This document shows positions 35,911 to 45,735 of a stretch of DNA of 64,000 bases, in pieces. Source of the stretch: Elymus sibiricus (lineage: Eukaryota > Streptophyta > Magnoliopsida > Poales > Poaceae). Numbering within the stretch: the first letter of the stretch is position 1; the number at the start of each line of letters is the position of its first letter. The notes under the pieces are model-generated. The model saw nothing but the letters and a program-made list of their open reading frames with translations. It did no database searches and was not told the origin of the DNA. The stretch lies in assembly GCA_039707655.1 (NCBI GenBank), contig CM077666.1, positions 244,186,166 to 244,250,165 on the forward strand, given 5' to 3'. The position numbers and the translations under genes were made by a program.

Positions 35911-36903
35911 ATGGATCCTCATCCACTTGCTAATCTTTTCAAAAGATCCAATTATGATGAACCAATTTCTAGTGAGTTGAGTGCACTTGATTATCTCTAT
36001 GAAGTTTTGCTTGAAAATCATGAATCTAAAAATTGTGATGAAGTGTTGAAAGAAGAAATATATAAAGTGATTCATGATAGCTCCTTGAATGAAAAGCATG
36101 ATTGCAGTGATGTTATTATAAATTCTATTAATGTCAATTGTGCTAATAATATGCAAAGCTACAAGCTTGGGGATGATAATTTTGTTATGTCCACTACTTA
36201 TTGCAATTATCATGATTGGGATGATAATGCTTCTTATGATCTTGAAAATTTATTTAAGCCTCATGATGAATATGTTATTTATAATAATGTTTGCAATAAT
36301 ATTGAAAGTGGGTTTGGAAGAGTGTCAACTTTAGGTAAAAAGAATCCCACATATTCAGAGAGTGTTCAATTCTATGAAATTTTTGATAAAAGTGGGTTTG
36401 GAGAGGTCATGATTTTAGTTGATGTTAATCCCACTATCTTGGAAGATTATAAAACTTTTATGCATGTGGATCATGAAGAGAATATTTTACATGATATCTA
36501 TATTGCTGAATTTGATTATGATCCTACATGTAATTATTATGAGAGAGGCAAATATGGTTGTAGAAATTTTCATGTCACTAAATTACCTCTCTTTGTGTTG
36601 AAGTTTTCAATGCTTCATTCTTCTTATTTGCATATGCTAGATATTGCTTGTCTTGATAATTTGTTTTCCTATAAAATGCCTATGCATAGTAAGTATGTTA
36701 GGCTTAAATGTGTTTGTCACATGTTTTATGATGCTCTCTTTATGTTTCAATTGTTATCTTTCATGAGAGCATCATTTAAATCTCAAGCCTATCTTAATGG
36801 CTATAAAGTAGGAGATTGTTGGGAGACAACCCAATATTTTCTGTTTTTGTGTGTTTGCACAATTATAGCTTATGTTATGATTGTATTTTTATGTTTTAAT
36901 TAG
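35911..36903 (+). CDS. Unrecognised 330-aa ORF with C-terminal hydrophobic segment
   Basis: Starts at ATG 35911 (MDPHPLANLFKRSNYDE), shortly after the PBS, where gag would normally begin. It stays open for 330 codons to the TAG at 36901-36903. The protein is acidic and rich in Asn, Asp, Tyr and His. A repeated 'SGFG.V' phrase appears twice (about residues 130 and 150). The last ~20 residues (FLFLCVCTIIAYVMIVFLCF) look like a membrane-spanning helix. I see no Gag, zinc-knuckle or enzyme motif. It could be a relic of an Athila env or gag, or a protein particular to this non-autonomous family. Intactness in a young element suggests recent selection or merely recent insertion. Confidence 0.55.
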   Translation: MDPHPLANLFKRSNYDEPISSELSALDYLYEVLLENHESKNCDEVLKEEIYKVIHDSSLNEKHDCSDVIINSINVNCANNMQSYKLGDDNFVMSTTYCNYHDWDDNASYDLENLFKPHDEYVIYNNVCNNIESGFGRVSTLGKKNPTYSESVQFYEIFDKSGFGEVMILVDVNPTILEDYKTFMHVDHEENILHDIYIAEFDYDPTCNYYERGKYGCRNFHVTKLPLFVLKFSMLHSSYLHMLDIACLDNLFSYKMPMHSKYVRLKCVCHMFYDALFMFQLLSFMRASFKSQAYLNGYKVGDCWETTQYFLFLCVCTIIAYVMIVFLCFN

Positions 36904-39623
36904 TGTTTGTGCCAAGTAATGCCTTTGGGATGATTTGGAAGATAGTATGATAGATGCTGTTGGAAAACAGAAACTTTTGCGTCCAGTACTGGAATTTCTA
37001 ATTTTTGCTGGGTGTCAGAACCTTCTGATTTTTTTACACAGTATTTATATATGAATTTCCCATGTTGTCCTAATTTTTTTAAAAAATTGGAGTTACAGAA
37101 GTATGACGATAATTCAGATCTTTACAGACTATTCTGTTTTAGACAGATTCTGTTTTTGTTGCATAGTTTGCTTATTTTGATGAATCTATGAATCCTATCG
37201 GGGGGTATGAGTCATGGAGAAGTTGGAGTACAGTAGCATTATGCCAATATTAAATATGAATCAATTTACAACAGTACCTAGAGTTAAAGATTTATTTGTT
37301 ATACTAACGGATCTCACGAGGTTTCTGTTGAGTTTTGTGTGTTGAAATTTTCAAGTTTTGGGTGAGACTACAATGGATAAAGGAATAAGGAGCGGCAAGA
37401 GCCTAAGCTTGGGGATGCCTAAGGCACCCCAAGGTAATATTCAAGGAATGCTCAAGCGTCTAAGCTTGGGGATGCCCCGGAAGGCATCCCCTCTTTTGTC
37501 TACAATCTATCGGTAACTCACTTGGAGCTATATTTTTATTCATCACATGATATGTGTTTTACTTGGAGCGTCTTGTGAAATAGTTTGTTTGCTTTTTAGT
37601 TTGTCACAATCATCTTTTCTGAACACACCTTTTTGAGAGGGACACACATTATTCGTGATTTGTTAGAATACTCTATGTGCTTCACTTATATCTTTTGAGC
37701 TAGGCAGTTGCTCTAGTGCTTCACTTATATCTTTTAGAGCACGACGGTGGTTATATTTTAAAGAAATAGTTGCACTCTCATGCTTCACTTATAACTTTTT
37801 GAGAGTCTCAAGATAGCAATGGTAATATGCACGGGTTATGAATTTGGTCCTGATATGATAGGTATTCAAGAGGGATATAATTAAAACTTTCAAGTAGATC
37901 ACTGAATATGATAAATTTGATTCCTTGCAATAGTTTTGCGATATTAAGATGGTAATATGGGGGAGGTATTAGTAGATGGTTGTGGTTTAGTAAGAATAAT
38001 TGTGTTAAGGTTTGTGATTCCCGAAGCATGCACATATGATCTGTCGTTATGCTAAGAAGTTGGAGCATGATTTATTATTGATTGTCTTCCTTTGTGTGGC
38101 GGTCGGGGGCGCGCGATGGTTAACTCCTACCAACCTCCCCCCTAGGGGCATGCGTAGTAGTACTTTGCTTCGAGGGCTAATAAATTTTTGCAATAAGTAT
38201 GTGAGTTCTTTATGACTAATATGAGTCCATGGATTATACGCACTCTCAGCCTTCCGCAATTTGCTAGCCTCTTCGGTACCGTGCATTGCCCTTTCTCACC
38301 TCGAGAGTTGGTGCAAACTTCGCCGGTGCAGCCAAACCCCGTGATATGATACGCTCTATCACACATAAGCCTCCTTATATGTTCCTCAAATTAGCCACCA
38401 TACCTACCTATGATGGCATTTCCATAGCCATTCCGAGATATATTGCCATGCAACTTCCACCGTTCCGTTTTTATGACATACATCATCACTGTCATATTGC
38501 TTTGCATGATCATATAGCTGACATAGTATTTGTGGCTCAGCCACCATTCATCATTTTTGTACATGTTACGCTAGCATCATTGCACATCCTGGTACACTGC
38601 CAGAGGCATTCATATAGAATCATATTTTCTTCTAGTATCGAGTTGTAATGTTGAGTTGTAATTAAATAGAAGTGTGATGATCATCATTATTAGAGCATTG
38701 TCCCAGTGAGGAAAGAATGGTGGAGACTAATGAGTCCTCAAAAAAGTGGGGATGAGGTTCATGAGTCCGTTCTAAAAAAAATAAAAAAAAGGGGCGAAAA
38801 AGAGCCATGAATAAAAAATGAGAGAAAAAGAGAGAAGGGGCAATGTTACTATCCTTTTTCCACACTTGTGCTTCAAAGTAGCACCATGTTTTTCATATAG
38901 AGAGTCTCCTATTTTGTCACTTTCATATACTTGTGGGAATTTTTCATTATAGAACTTGGCTTGTATATTCCGATGACGGGCTTCCTCAAATGCCCGAGGT
39001 CTTCATGAGCAAGCAAGTTGGATGCACACCCACTTAGTTTTCATGTTGAGCTTTCATACACTTATAGCTCTTAGTGCATCCGTTGCATGGCAATCCCAAC
39101 TCCTTCCATTGACATGAATTGATGGGCATCTCCATAGCCCGTTGATTAGCCTCGTCGATGTGAGACTGTCTTCTTATTTTTGACTTCTCTTATTTACCTC
39201 TACCACCACACTCTATTCCACCCATAGTGCTATATCCATGGCTTGCGCTCATGTATTGAGTGGGAGTTGAAAAGGCTGAAGCGTGTTAAAAAGTATGAAC
39301 CAATTGCTCGGCTTGTCATCGGGGTAGTGCATGATAAATACTTTGTGTGAAGAAGATGGGGCATGACAGGATTATATGATTTTGTAGGGATAACGTTCTT
39401 TAGCATTTTTATTTTGAAATGCATGATTGTTTGTTAGTATGCCTGAGTGTTGATGTCTTTATATCAAATTATAGACTATTGCTTTGAATCATTTGGATCC
39501 TATTATTCATACCGTAAGAGAAAGATTACATGATGAAACATGATAGGTAGCATTCCACATCAAAAATTCTGTTTTTATCATTTACCTACTCAAGGACGAA
39601 CAGGAATTAAGCTTGGGGATGCT
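36904..39623 (+). other. 3' internal non-coding region with PPT-like copies
   Basis: No convincing ORF. The motif AAGCTTGGGGATGC/A occurs at 36163 (inside the ORF), 37405 and 37462, and as the true PPT at 39609-39623. The copies at 37405 and 37462 each form a hairpin with a downstream complement (37411-37430; 37468-37491, a perfect 9-bp stem). Three copies of 'tgcttcacttatatctttt' lie at about 37677, 37718 and 37779. 38300-39623 matches 413-1730. Confidence 0.7.
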
Positions 39624-41174
39624 TGACACGTCCCCAACGTATCTATAATTTTTGATTGTTCCATGCTATTATAGTATCAATCTTGGATGTTTTTATATGC
39701 AATTATATATCATTTTTTGGGACTAACCTATTAACCTAGTGCCCAGTGCCAGTTGCTGTTTTCTGCTTGTTTTTGGCTTTTCAGAGAAACAGTACCAAAT
39801 GAAGTCCAAATGCCACGAAAATTTTTGGAGTTTTTTTTCTGGACAAAAGAGACCTTGGAAGCTTCGGGAGGAGGCCAGAAGCCTCACGGAGGCTTCACAA
39901 GGCAACATGGCACGCCCCAGGGGGGGCACGCCGTGTTGCCTTGTGGGGCCCACGTGACTCCGTTTGACCTAATTCCACTTCTATAAATTCACAAATATTG
40001 GGCAACCAACAGGGGGCCAGAAGAGAAAACCTTTCGCCGCTGCAAGCCTCTATTCTTCCTCGATCCCATCTGGGGGCCTTTTCCGGTACTCTGCCGGAGG
40101 GGGAATCGATCACGGAGGGCTTCTACTTCAACCTTGCTGCCCTTCCGAGGATGTGTGAGTAGTTTACCACAGACCTACGGGTCCATAGCTAGTAGCTAGA
40201 TGGCTTCTTCTCTCTCTTTGATCTTCAATACCATGTTCTGCTTGATGTTCTTGGATTCTATCCGATGTAATCTTCTTTGGCGGTGTGTTTGTTGGGATCC
40301 GATGAATTATGAGTTTATGATCAGATCATTCATGAGAAATATTTGAGTCTTCTCTAAACTCTTTTATGCATGATTAAATATAGCTTTGTATTTCTCTCCG
40401 ATCTATCGATTTGGTTTGGCCTACTAGATTGATTTATCTTGCAATGGGAGAGGTGCTTTGTGATGGGTTCAATCTTGCGGTGCTCAATCCCGGTGACAGA
40501 AGGGGACATGACACGTATTTGTATTGTTGCCATTAAGGATAAAAAGATGGGGTTTATTCATATTACTTGAATTTTCTTCTCTACATCATGTCATCTTGCT
40601 TAAGGCATTATTCTGTTTTTATTAACTTAGTACTCTAGATGCATGCTGGATAGCGGTCGATGAGTGGAGTAATAGTAGTAGATGCAGGCAGGAGTTGGTC
40701 TACTTGTCTCGGACATGATGCCTATATACATGATCATTGCCATGAATCCATCATAATTATTTGCTTTTCTATCAATTTCCCAACAGTAATTTGTTTACCC
40801 ACCGTATGTTTCTTTGCTCGAGAGAGAAGCCACTAGTGAAAACTATGGCCCCCGGGTCTATCTTTATCATATAAAAAACCTAAAAATACCTTGCTGCAAT
40901 TTATTTACTTTTATTTTAATTAGTATTTTAGTTTATCTATTTACCTCGATAAGATTTAATCCTTGCAAATAACCGCTAAGAGGATTGACAACCCTCTTAT
41001 TTGCGTTGGGTGCAAGTGTTTGCTCTTGTGTGTGCAGGTGCGCTTAACAGAATTTTGCTTGGTTCTCCTACTGGATTGATAACCTTGGTTCTTAACTGAG
41101 GGAAATACTTATCTCTATTGTACTGCATCATCCTCTCCTCTTCGGGGAAATACCAACGCAGACTACAAGTAGCA
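39624..41174 (+). repeat. 3' LTR of complete Athila-type element
   Basis: 1551 bp, beginning TGACACGTCCCCAACG (two changes from the 5' copy) and ending AAGTAGCA, followed by the target copy GGACC. It is preceded by the PPT AAGCTTGGGGATGCT. Confidence 0.92.
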
Positions 41175-41179
41175 GGACC

Positions 41180-41882
41180 CCGTGCCCACGGGCTCCTAAC
41201 CCCGTGCGCACGACCCCCCCAGTCCAGCCACCACTGCTTCACCATTTCGGCCATAACTTTGACATCCGGAGTCCGATTTCAGCGTTCTTTTGCTCGTTGA
41301 GTAGCTATTGACATCCACCATCCTTATAGATAGGCTACACCACCATTTGACTCCATCATCATTTTGTCATTTTGACATCTTTGTTTAGGCCCTACACCAT
41401 CACTTTCGTATACACCACCACCATACTCTTCCGCCAACATAACCCGATTTTGAGCCAATTTTGTTTGAGATTTTGAGTTGTGATTTCCGTTTCCTAAGGT
41501 GTTTCAGCTAATTAGTAATGGTTATACATTGCCACTCATCATCGCCAACATCGACAACGACCACGTCACCTTTTTGACACCGCCACCATAAGCAAGGACG
41601 GTAACCTTGACGACGTCTTTGTACATTCTCCTTGCCATTGCATTGTTAACCCCCGAGCCAATTTTGCGTCACTTGCCTACCGAGACTAGCCGTTTGAGTA
41701 TTGTCGGGCAATGCTACTTGTGCACTTTAGTGATACACGTTCCGCATAGCTATCATTGCGTGCATATATCATCGTATCATCTCTTGTGTCATCAATTGTT
41801 CCCGCATATACAAAATTCCTATATTGGTTTGAGCATTTCGCATAGTGGCTGTAGAAAAAAAAAGCTTTAAAGCATAGTGTAT
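41180..41882 (+). other. Leader of pol-less family, right part
   Basis: Continuation of 33779-34128 after removal of the Athila-type insertion; it opens with more CCCGTGCGCACG words. It parallels the leader of the CRM-type element at 50990-51480 (shared 'caaggacggtaacc' and 'gccattgcattgttaaccc'). The inverted arm begins at about 41883. No ORF. Confidence 0.7.
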
Positions 41883-42954
41883 CTTGAAACACTTCGAATC
41901 CATGGATCAAAATCCACAAAACATCATCGAACCAACAAATCACAAAAAAAATTGGTATGGCTATTTTTGTGGGGAATTTTCGAAATTGGGCAAAACAAAC
42001 AAAATCAGGCTAGAAAGTGGGGGGTAGGGACTCCAAGATGTGAATCAACCTGGCTCTGATCCAAGATGATGTAGGGTGGAACCCTAACTGGAGATCTTTT
42101 CACACTTGGAGGGGGAAAAGGGAGCAAATCAATAAGAACACAAGAACAAACACTCAATCAACAAGATCCAATCACACATGTGCTAGATCCACATACACAT
42201 AAAGGGATACAAGGGTCCAAATCCAACACAAGAAGGTAAAGAGGGTAGCTAGTTCATCCCAATCCTTGAAGGAGTTGAGGTCTTGATGATCCTATGATGG
42301 GGATCCTTCCCTAGATGGGGTCTTGATATCCACTAGGGGATCTTCTCCTAGGAGGCCTTGATCTCCATGGGAGAGGGTAGATGATCAAAGCTCTCTCTAG
42401 ATCATATCATGTACTTTGCTAACCCTAACAAATGACCTAGGTACGAAATATATAGGTGGCTGGAGGTGAGGGATGAAGAGGAGGGGCAAAAGGGGCATTC
42501 CCCGTCCAGCTCGCAGGCAGGCCTGTGGGCACGGGCTAAGTTAGCCCCGTGGGCACGGGGGTCCCATGTGCACGGGGACATGGAGGCCCGTGCGCACGGG
42601 GTGTCCAGAGAGTCTCTCGATAGGCCGTGCGCACGAGGTCCGGGAGGGCCATGCGCACGGGGTCTTCTGATCCGTGCTTCTTCTTCCAGCTGCTGTAATC
42701 CTTCTTCCTTACGTTCTCCTCGATGATGGTGTACATGTCCTCTTGAGCTTGGACTCCTCCTCGATGAATGTGTAGCTCCGCTCGCACCTATGTATGCACA
42801 CGAGAGAGGGTCAAGTAGTATACCATCCTCGAAAGGCACAAGTGGACACGTGTAAAGGAGATGATTCACCTTTGTATAGATGAAGTAGATGTCGCACGTG
42901 TCACTTGGCGAACGGACTCTTGACATGGTGATGTTTGTAGGATGCTCTGCATCA
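41883..42954 (-). mobile_element. Inverted leader and LTR of the pol-less family
   Basis: On the minus strand: LTR from TGATGCAGAGCATCC (42954) to CCTACATCA (42067, 888 bp), then PBS TTGGATCAGAGCC and ~184 bp of leader down to 41883, where it meets the plus-oriented leader. The LTR differs from the plus copy (32896-33778) at a large share of positions, yet the leader arms are almost identical. A palindromic-word cluster is at 42520-42665. The outer end abuts copia coding sequence, with GGAAT at 42955-42959 as a candidate target copy. Confidence 0.8.
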
Positions 42955-42955
42955 G

Positions 42956-44437
42956 GAATTGCATCAATTCGAGCTCAACAATGTGTGGGAGCTTGTTAAG
43001 CATCCTGATCCATGCAAGTACAATGTCATTGGCACCAAATGGATCTACCGCAACAAACAAGATGAAAATGGCCAAGTGGTGAGGAATAAGACCCGTCTTG
43101 TAGCTCAAGGCTACACATAGGTTGAGGGTATTGATTTCGATGAGACATTTGCACCTGTTGCTAGGCTTGAAGCCATTCGTATACTGCTTGCATATGCTAA
43201 CCATCATGATATCCTCTTATATCAAATGGATGTGAAAAGTGCATTCGTCAATGGTAAGCTTGAGGAAGAAGTATATGTTGCTCAACCAACAGGTTTTGAG
43301 GACCCAAAGCATCCGAACAAAGTCTTCAGACTCAACAAGGCTCTCTATGGCCTCAAGCAAGCCCCGAGGGCTTGGTATGATACACTGAAGGAGTTCCTGA
43401 AGAAAAAGGGTTTCAAACCCGGTTCACTTGACCCTACTCTTTTCACTAAATCTTATGATGGTGAACTGTTCATATGCCAAATATATGTTGATGATATTAT
43501 CTTTGGTTGCACTAACAAGAAATACAGTGACAAATTTGCATATATGATGCGTGAAGAATATCAGATGTCTATGATGGGGGACTTGAAATTCTTCCTCGGA
43601 CTTCAAATTCGTCAACAACCCAATGGCATCTTCATTTCTTAGGAGAAATACCTCAAGGATTGCCTGAAGAAATTCGGCATGCAAGACTGCAAAGGCCTCA
43701 AGATACCAATGCCAACAAATGGTTAACTCTGCACTGACGAAAATGGTAAAGATTTTGATCAGAAGGTATATCGCTCCATCATTGCTTCGCTACTTTACCT
43801 ATGTGCATCAAGGCCAGATAATATGCTTAGCGTTTGCATGTGTGCCCGCTTTCAAGCGTCACCGAAGGAATCACACCATTAGGCTATGAAACGAATTCTT
43901 CAATATTCAGCTCACACACCAACGCTTTGATTATGGTATCCCAAGGGCTCATCACTTGATCTTGCTGGATTTTCTGATTCTGATTATGTTGGAGATCATG
44001 TGTATCACAAGTCAACCTCAAGCACATGCCATTTCCTCGGACGATCTCTTGTCTATTGGTCCTCAAAGAAGCAGAACAGTGTCTCACTTTCCACAGCCGA
44101 GGCTAAGTACATTGCCGCTGGCGCCTGCTGCTCACAGCTACTATGGATGAAGCAAACCCTCAAGGACTATGGCGTCAACATGAAGAAAGTGCCACTCTAC
44201 TACAACAATGAGAGTGCCATCAAGATCACCCACAACCCAGTGCAACACTCTAGGACAAAGCACATTCAGATTCGTCACCATTTTCTTCGTGATCATGTGC
44301 TGAAGGGAGACATCGTCATCAACCATGTGAAGACTGAAGACCAGCTTGCAGATATCTTCACTAAGCCCTTGGATGAGAGAAGGTTTTGCATGTTGCGGTG
44401 TGAGCTAAACATCCTAAAATCTTTGAATGTCCTTTGA
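42956..44437 (+). pseudogene. Copia reverse transcriptase and RNase H, five nonsense codons
   Basis: One 494-codon frame encodes the copia RT from ELHQFELNNVWELV, through GTKWIYRNK, KARLVAQGY-type and [14 protein letters not shown], to the catalytic YVDD (about 43488), followed by RNase H with STAEAKYIAAG and ending KPLDERRFCMLRCELN. The frame is interrupted only by nonsense codons: TAG 43118, TAG 43640, TAA 43724, TAG 43880, TGA 43928. There is no frameshift. Several stops are one C-to-T step from Gln or Arg codons, the pattern expected from decay of methylated DNA. Integrase and gag are missing, lost at the left junction. Confidence 0.92.
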
Positions 44438-45735
44438 AAAGGACACACATCCTAACGCTTATGCATTCTTGATGACTTTGATGCGCAACACACGAAGTAA
44501 CGTTTTTCTTCAATCAATGAAGACTAACCCTCTAAGTGTGAAGAAATTAATGAAGAATTTGATTCTTAGAGCCCTACGACAATTGTACGCGGTGTCTGAA
44601 ATCATCAAAATTCTTAAACGGTGGGTAATGCCACCACCCTCTTCTTGACGATCTAAAATTTGAGTTTTTCGTCATTAGCATTTTCGTCAAACTTTTTCAA
44701 ATTCGTCATTTGTGGGTGTTCTTCATTGCTTGAGCTAATACTTCCGATATATATTCTATTTGAGTTTTTCATGTCCTCAACAGCATTCACATATTGCTAT
44801 CTCTTCAAGTTGTTTTTCCATCTATGTGAATGTGATCGGACCCGCTCCCCTCTATGCTAAACTCAAACCACTCTGTTCACAATCTCTTCATATGCGTTCT
44901 AATTGACAACATTCAAAGTCTTCACTATATCCTCGTCAACTGAAGAAATTGCGAACACATTTTAAAAATTTCTATTCAAATTTTTGGTGGTTGCGACAGT
45001 AACTTAATCCCGCGCCTCCGATGCGTGGATAAGTGCACTCAAAATGCATGGGTGACGCGTGTCGCAGAGATGCGAATCGCCAGGGGCTTATCCGTCCAAA
45101 AAATTTGGACCGCCCGGTTTTCACCGCGCCTATATAAAGGCTTGACCTCGTCAAGCTTATTTCACTTCACTTCTCGCGCCCCTGTCGCTCTCACTCCCAA
45201 ACCCTAGCGCCGCCGCTGGAATTCATCATCGCCGGAGAGGAAGAGCTTCACTGCCTCGACTTCTTCATCGTCGTACTCGCGCCTGCTGCAGATTTCTTCA
45301 CCTCCACCGCCGCCGTAGCTGTCTTTCGTCGCCAAGTTAGGGCACGGAAGATCTAAGCTGACGACTTCCTTCAACTCATCATCCAGTTCATCGAGTTCAT
45401 CCTTGGGGTAATTAAAGTTTACTTTTACTACCAAGTTTGATCTTTTTACAGTCTCAAATTCTTCAAGTGCTGTTTTTACCACTTCCTTCCAATCCTTCAG
45501 CACTTCCCTCTGGCCAGTCTTGGTTATTTCATCTAAGTCATGCTTAACAGTTAGATTCCTCAATTGTGCAAATTTCACAATTTGTACAACTCTGGAACCT
45601 AAGTCAAGACACTTAGTGAATTTCTTCAAGACGATAATGGTCAATTTCCTCAACTGGATTTGTTTTTGAAAACTTCTAAGAACGCATGTGACTCTTCCCA
45701 ATTTCCTCGCAACTATACTCTATTCATAGGTACAT
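44438..45735 (+). other. Spacer and leader between copia pol and the env-position ORF
   Basis: No plus-strand ORF. 44438-45120 is A/T-rich. A TATA box lies at 45131-45140. The following ~100 bp (ctctcactcccaaaccctag) look like a plant 5' leader, and ATG 45736 follows. A minus-strand frame at 45204-45701 (165 codons, Lys/Glu-rich) is open but unrecognised. A possible 3' splice site (attcatag) lies just before the ATG. Confidence 0.55.
45131..45140 (+). promoter_or_regulatory. Internal TATA box before the env-position ORF
   Basis: TATATAAAGG lies in a GC-rich setting (caccgcgcc upstream, cttgacctcg downstream). A start about 30 bp on would give a ~570-nt leader to ATG 45736. This suggests a separate promoter for the downstream gene; no transcript evidence is available here. 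Confidence 0.45.

Larger units (their letters stand above)
34134..41174 (+). mobile_element. Complete non-autonomous Athila-type gypsy element
   Basis: A 7041-bp element with LTRs 34134-35681 and 39624-41174, flanked by GGACC at 34129-34133 and 41175-41179. The PBS is tRNA-Asp type, as in Athila/Tat elements, and a purine tract abuts the 3' LTR. The internal region has one 330-codon ORF and no gag or pol homology, so it depends on enzymes from elsewhere. Its 3' internal region matches 1-1730. It sits in the leader of the pol-less gag family. Confidence 0.93.

Noticed and set aside
32896..42954. Inverted LTR pair as product of a single autointegration event
   Set aside because: Autointegration would give LTR arms of identical sequence. 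These two LTRs differ in large blocks, so they come from different copies.
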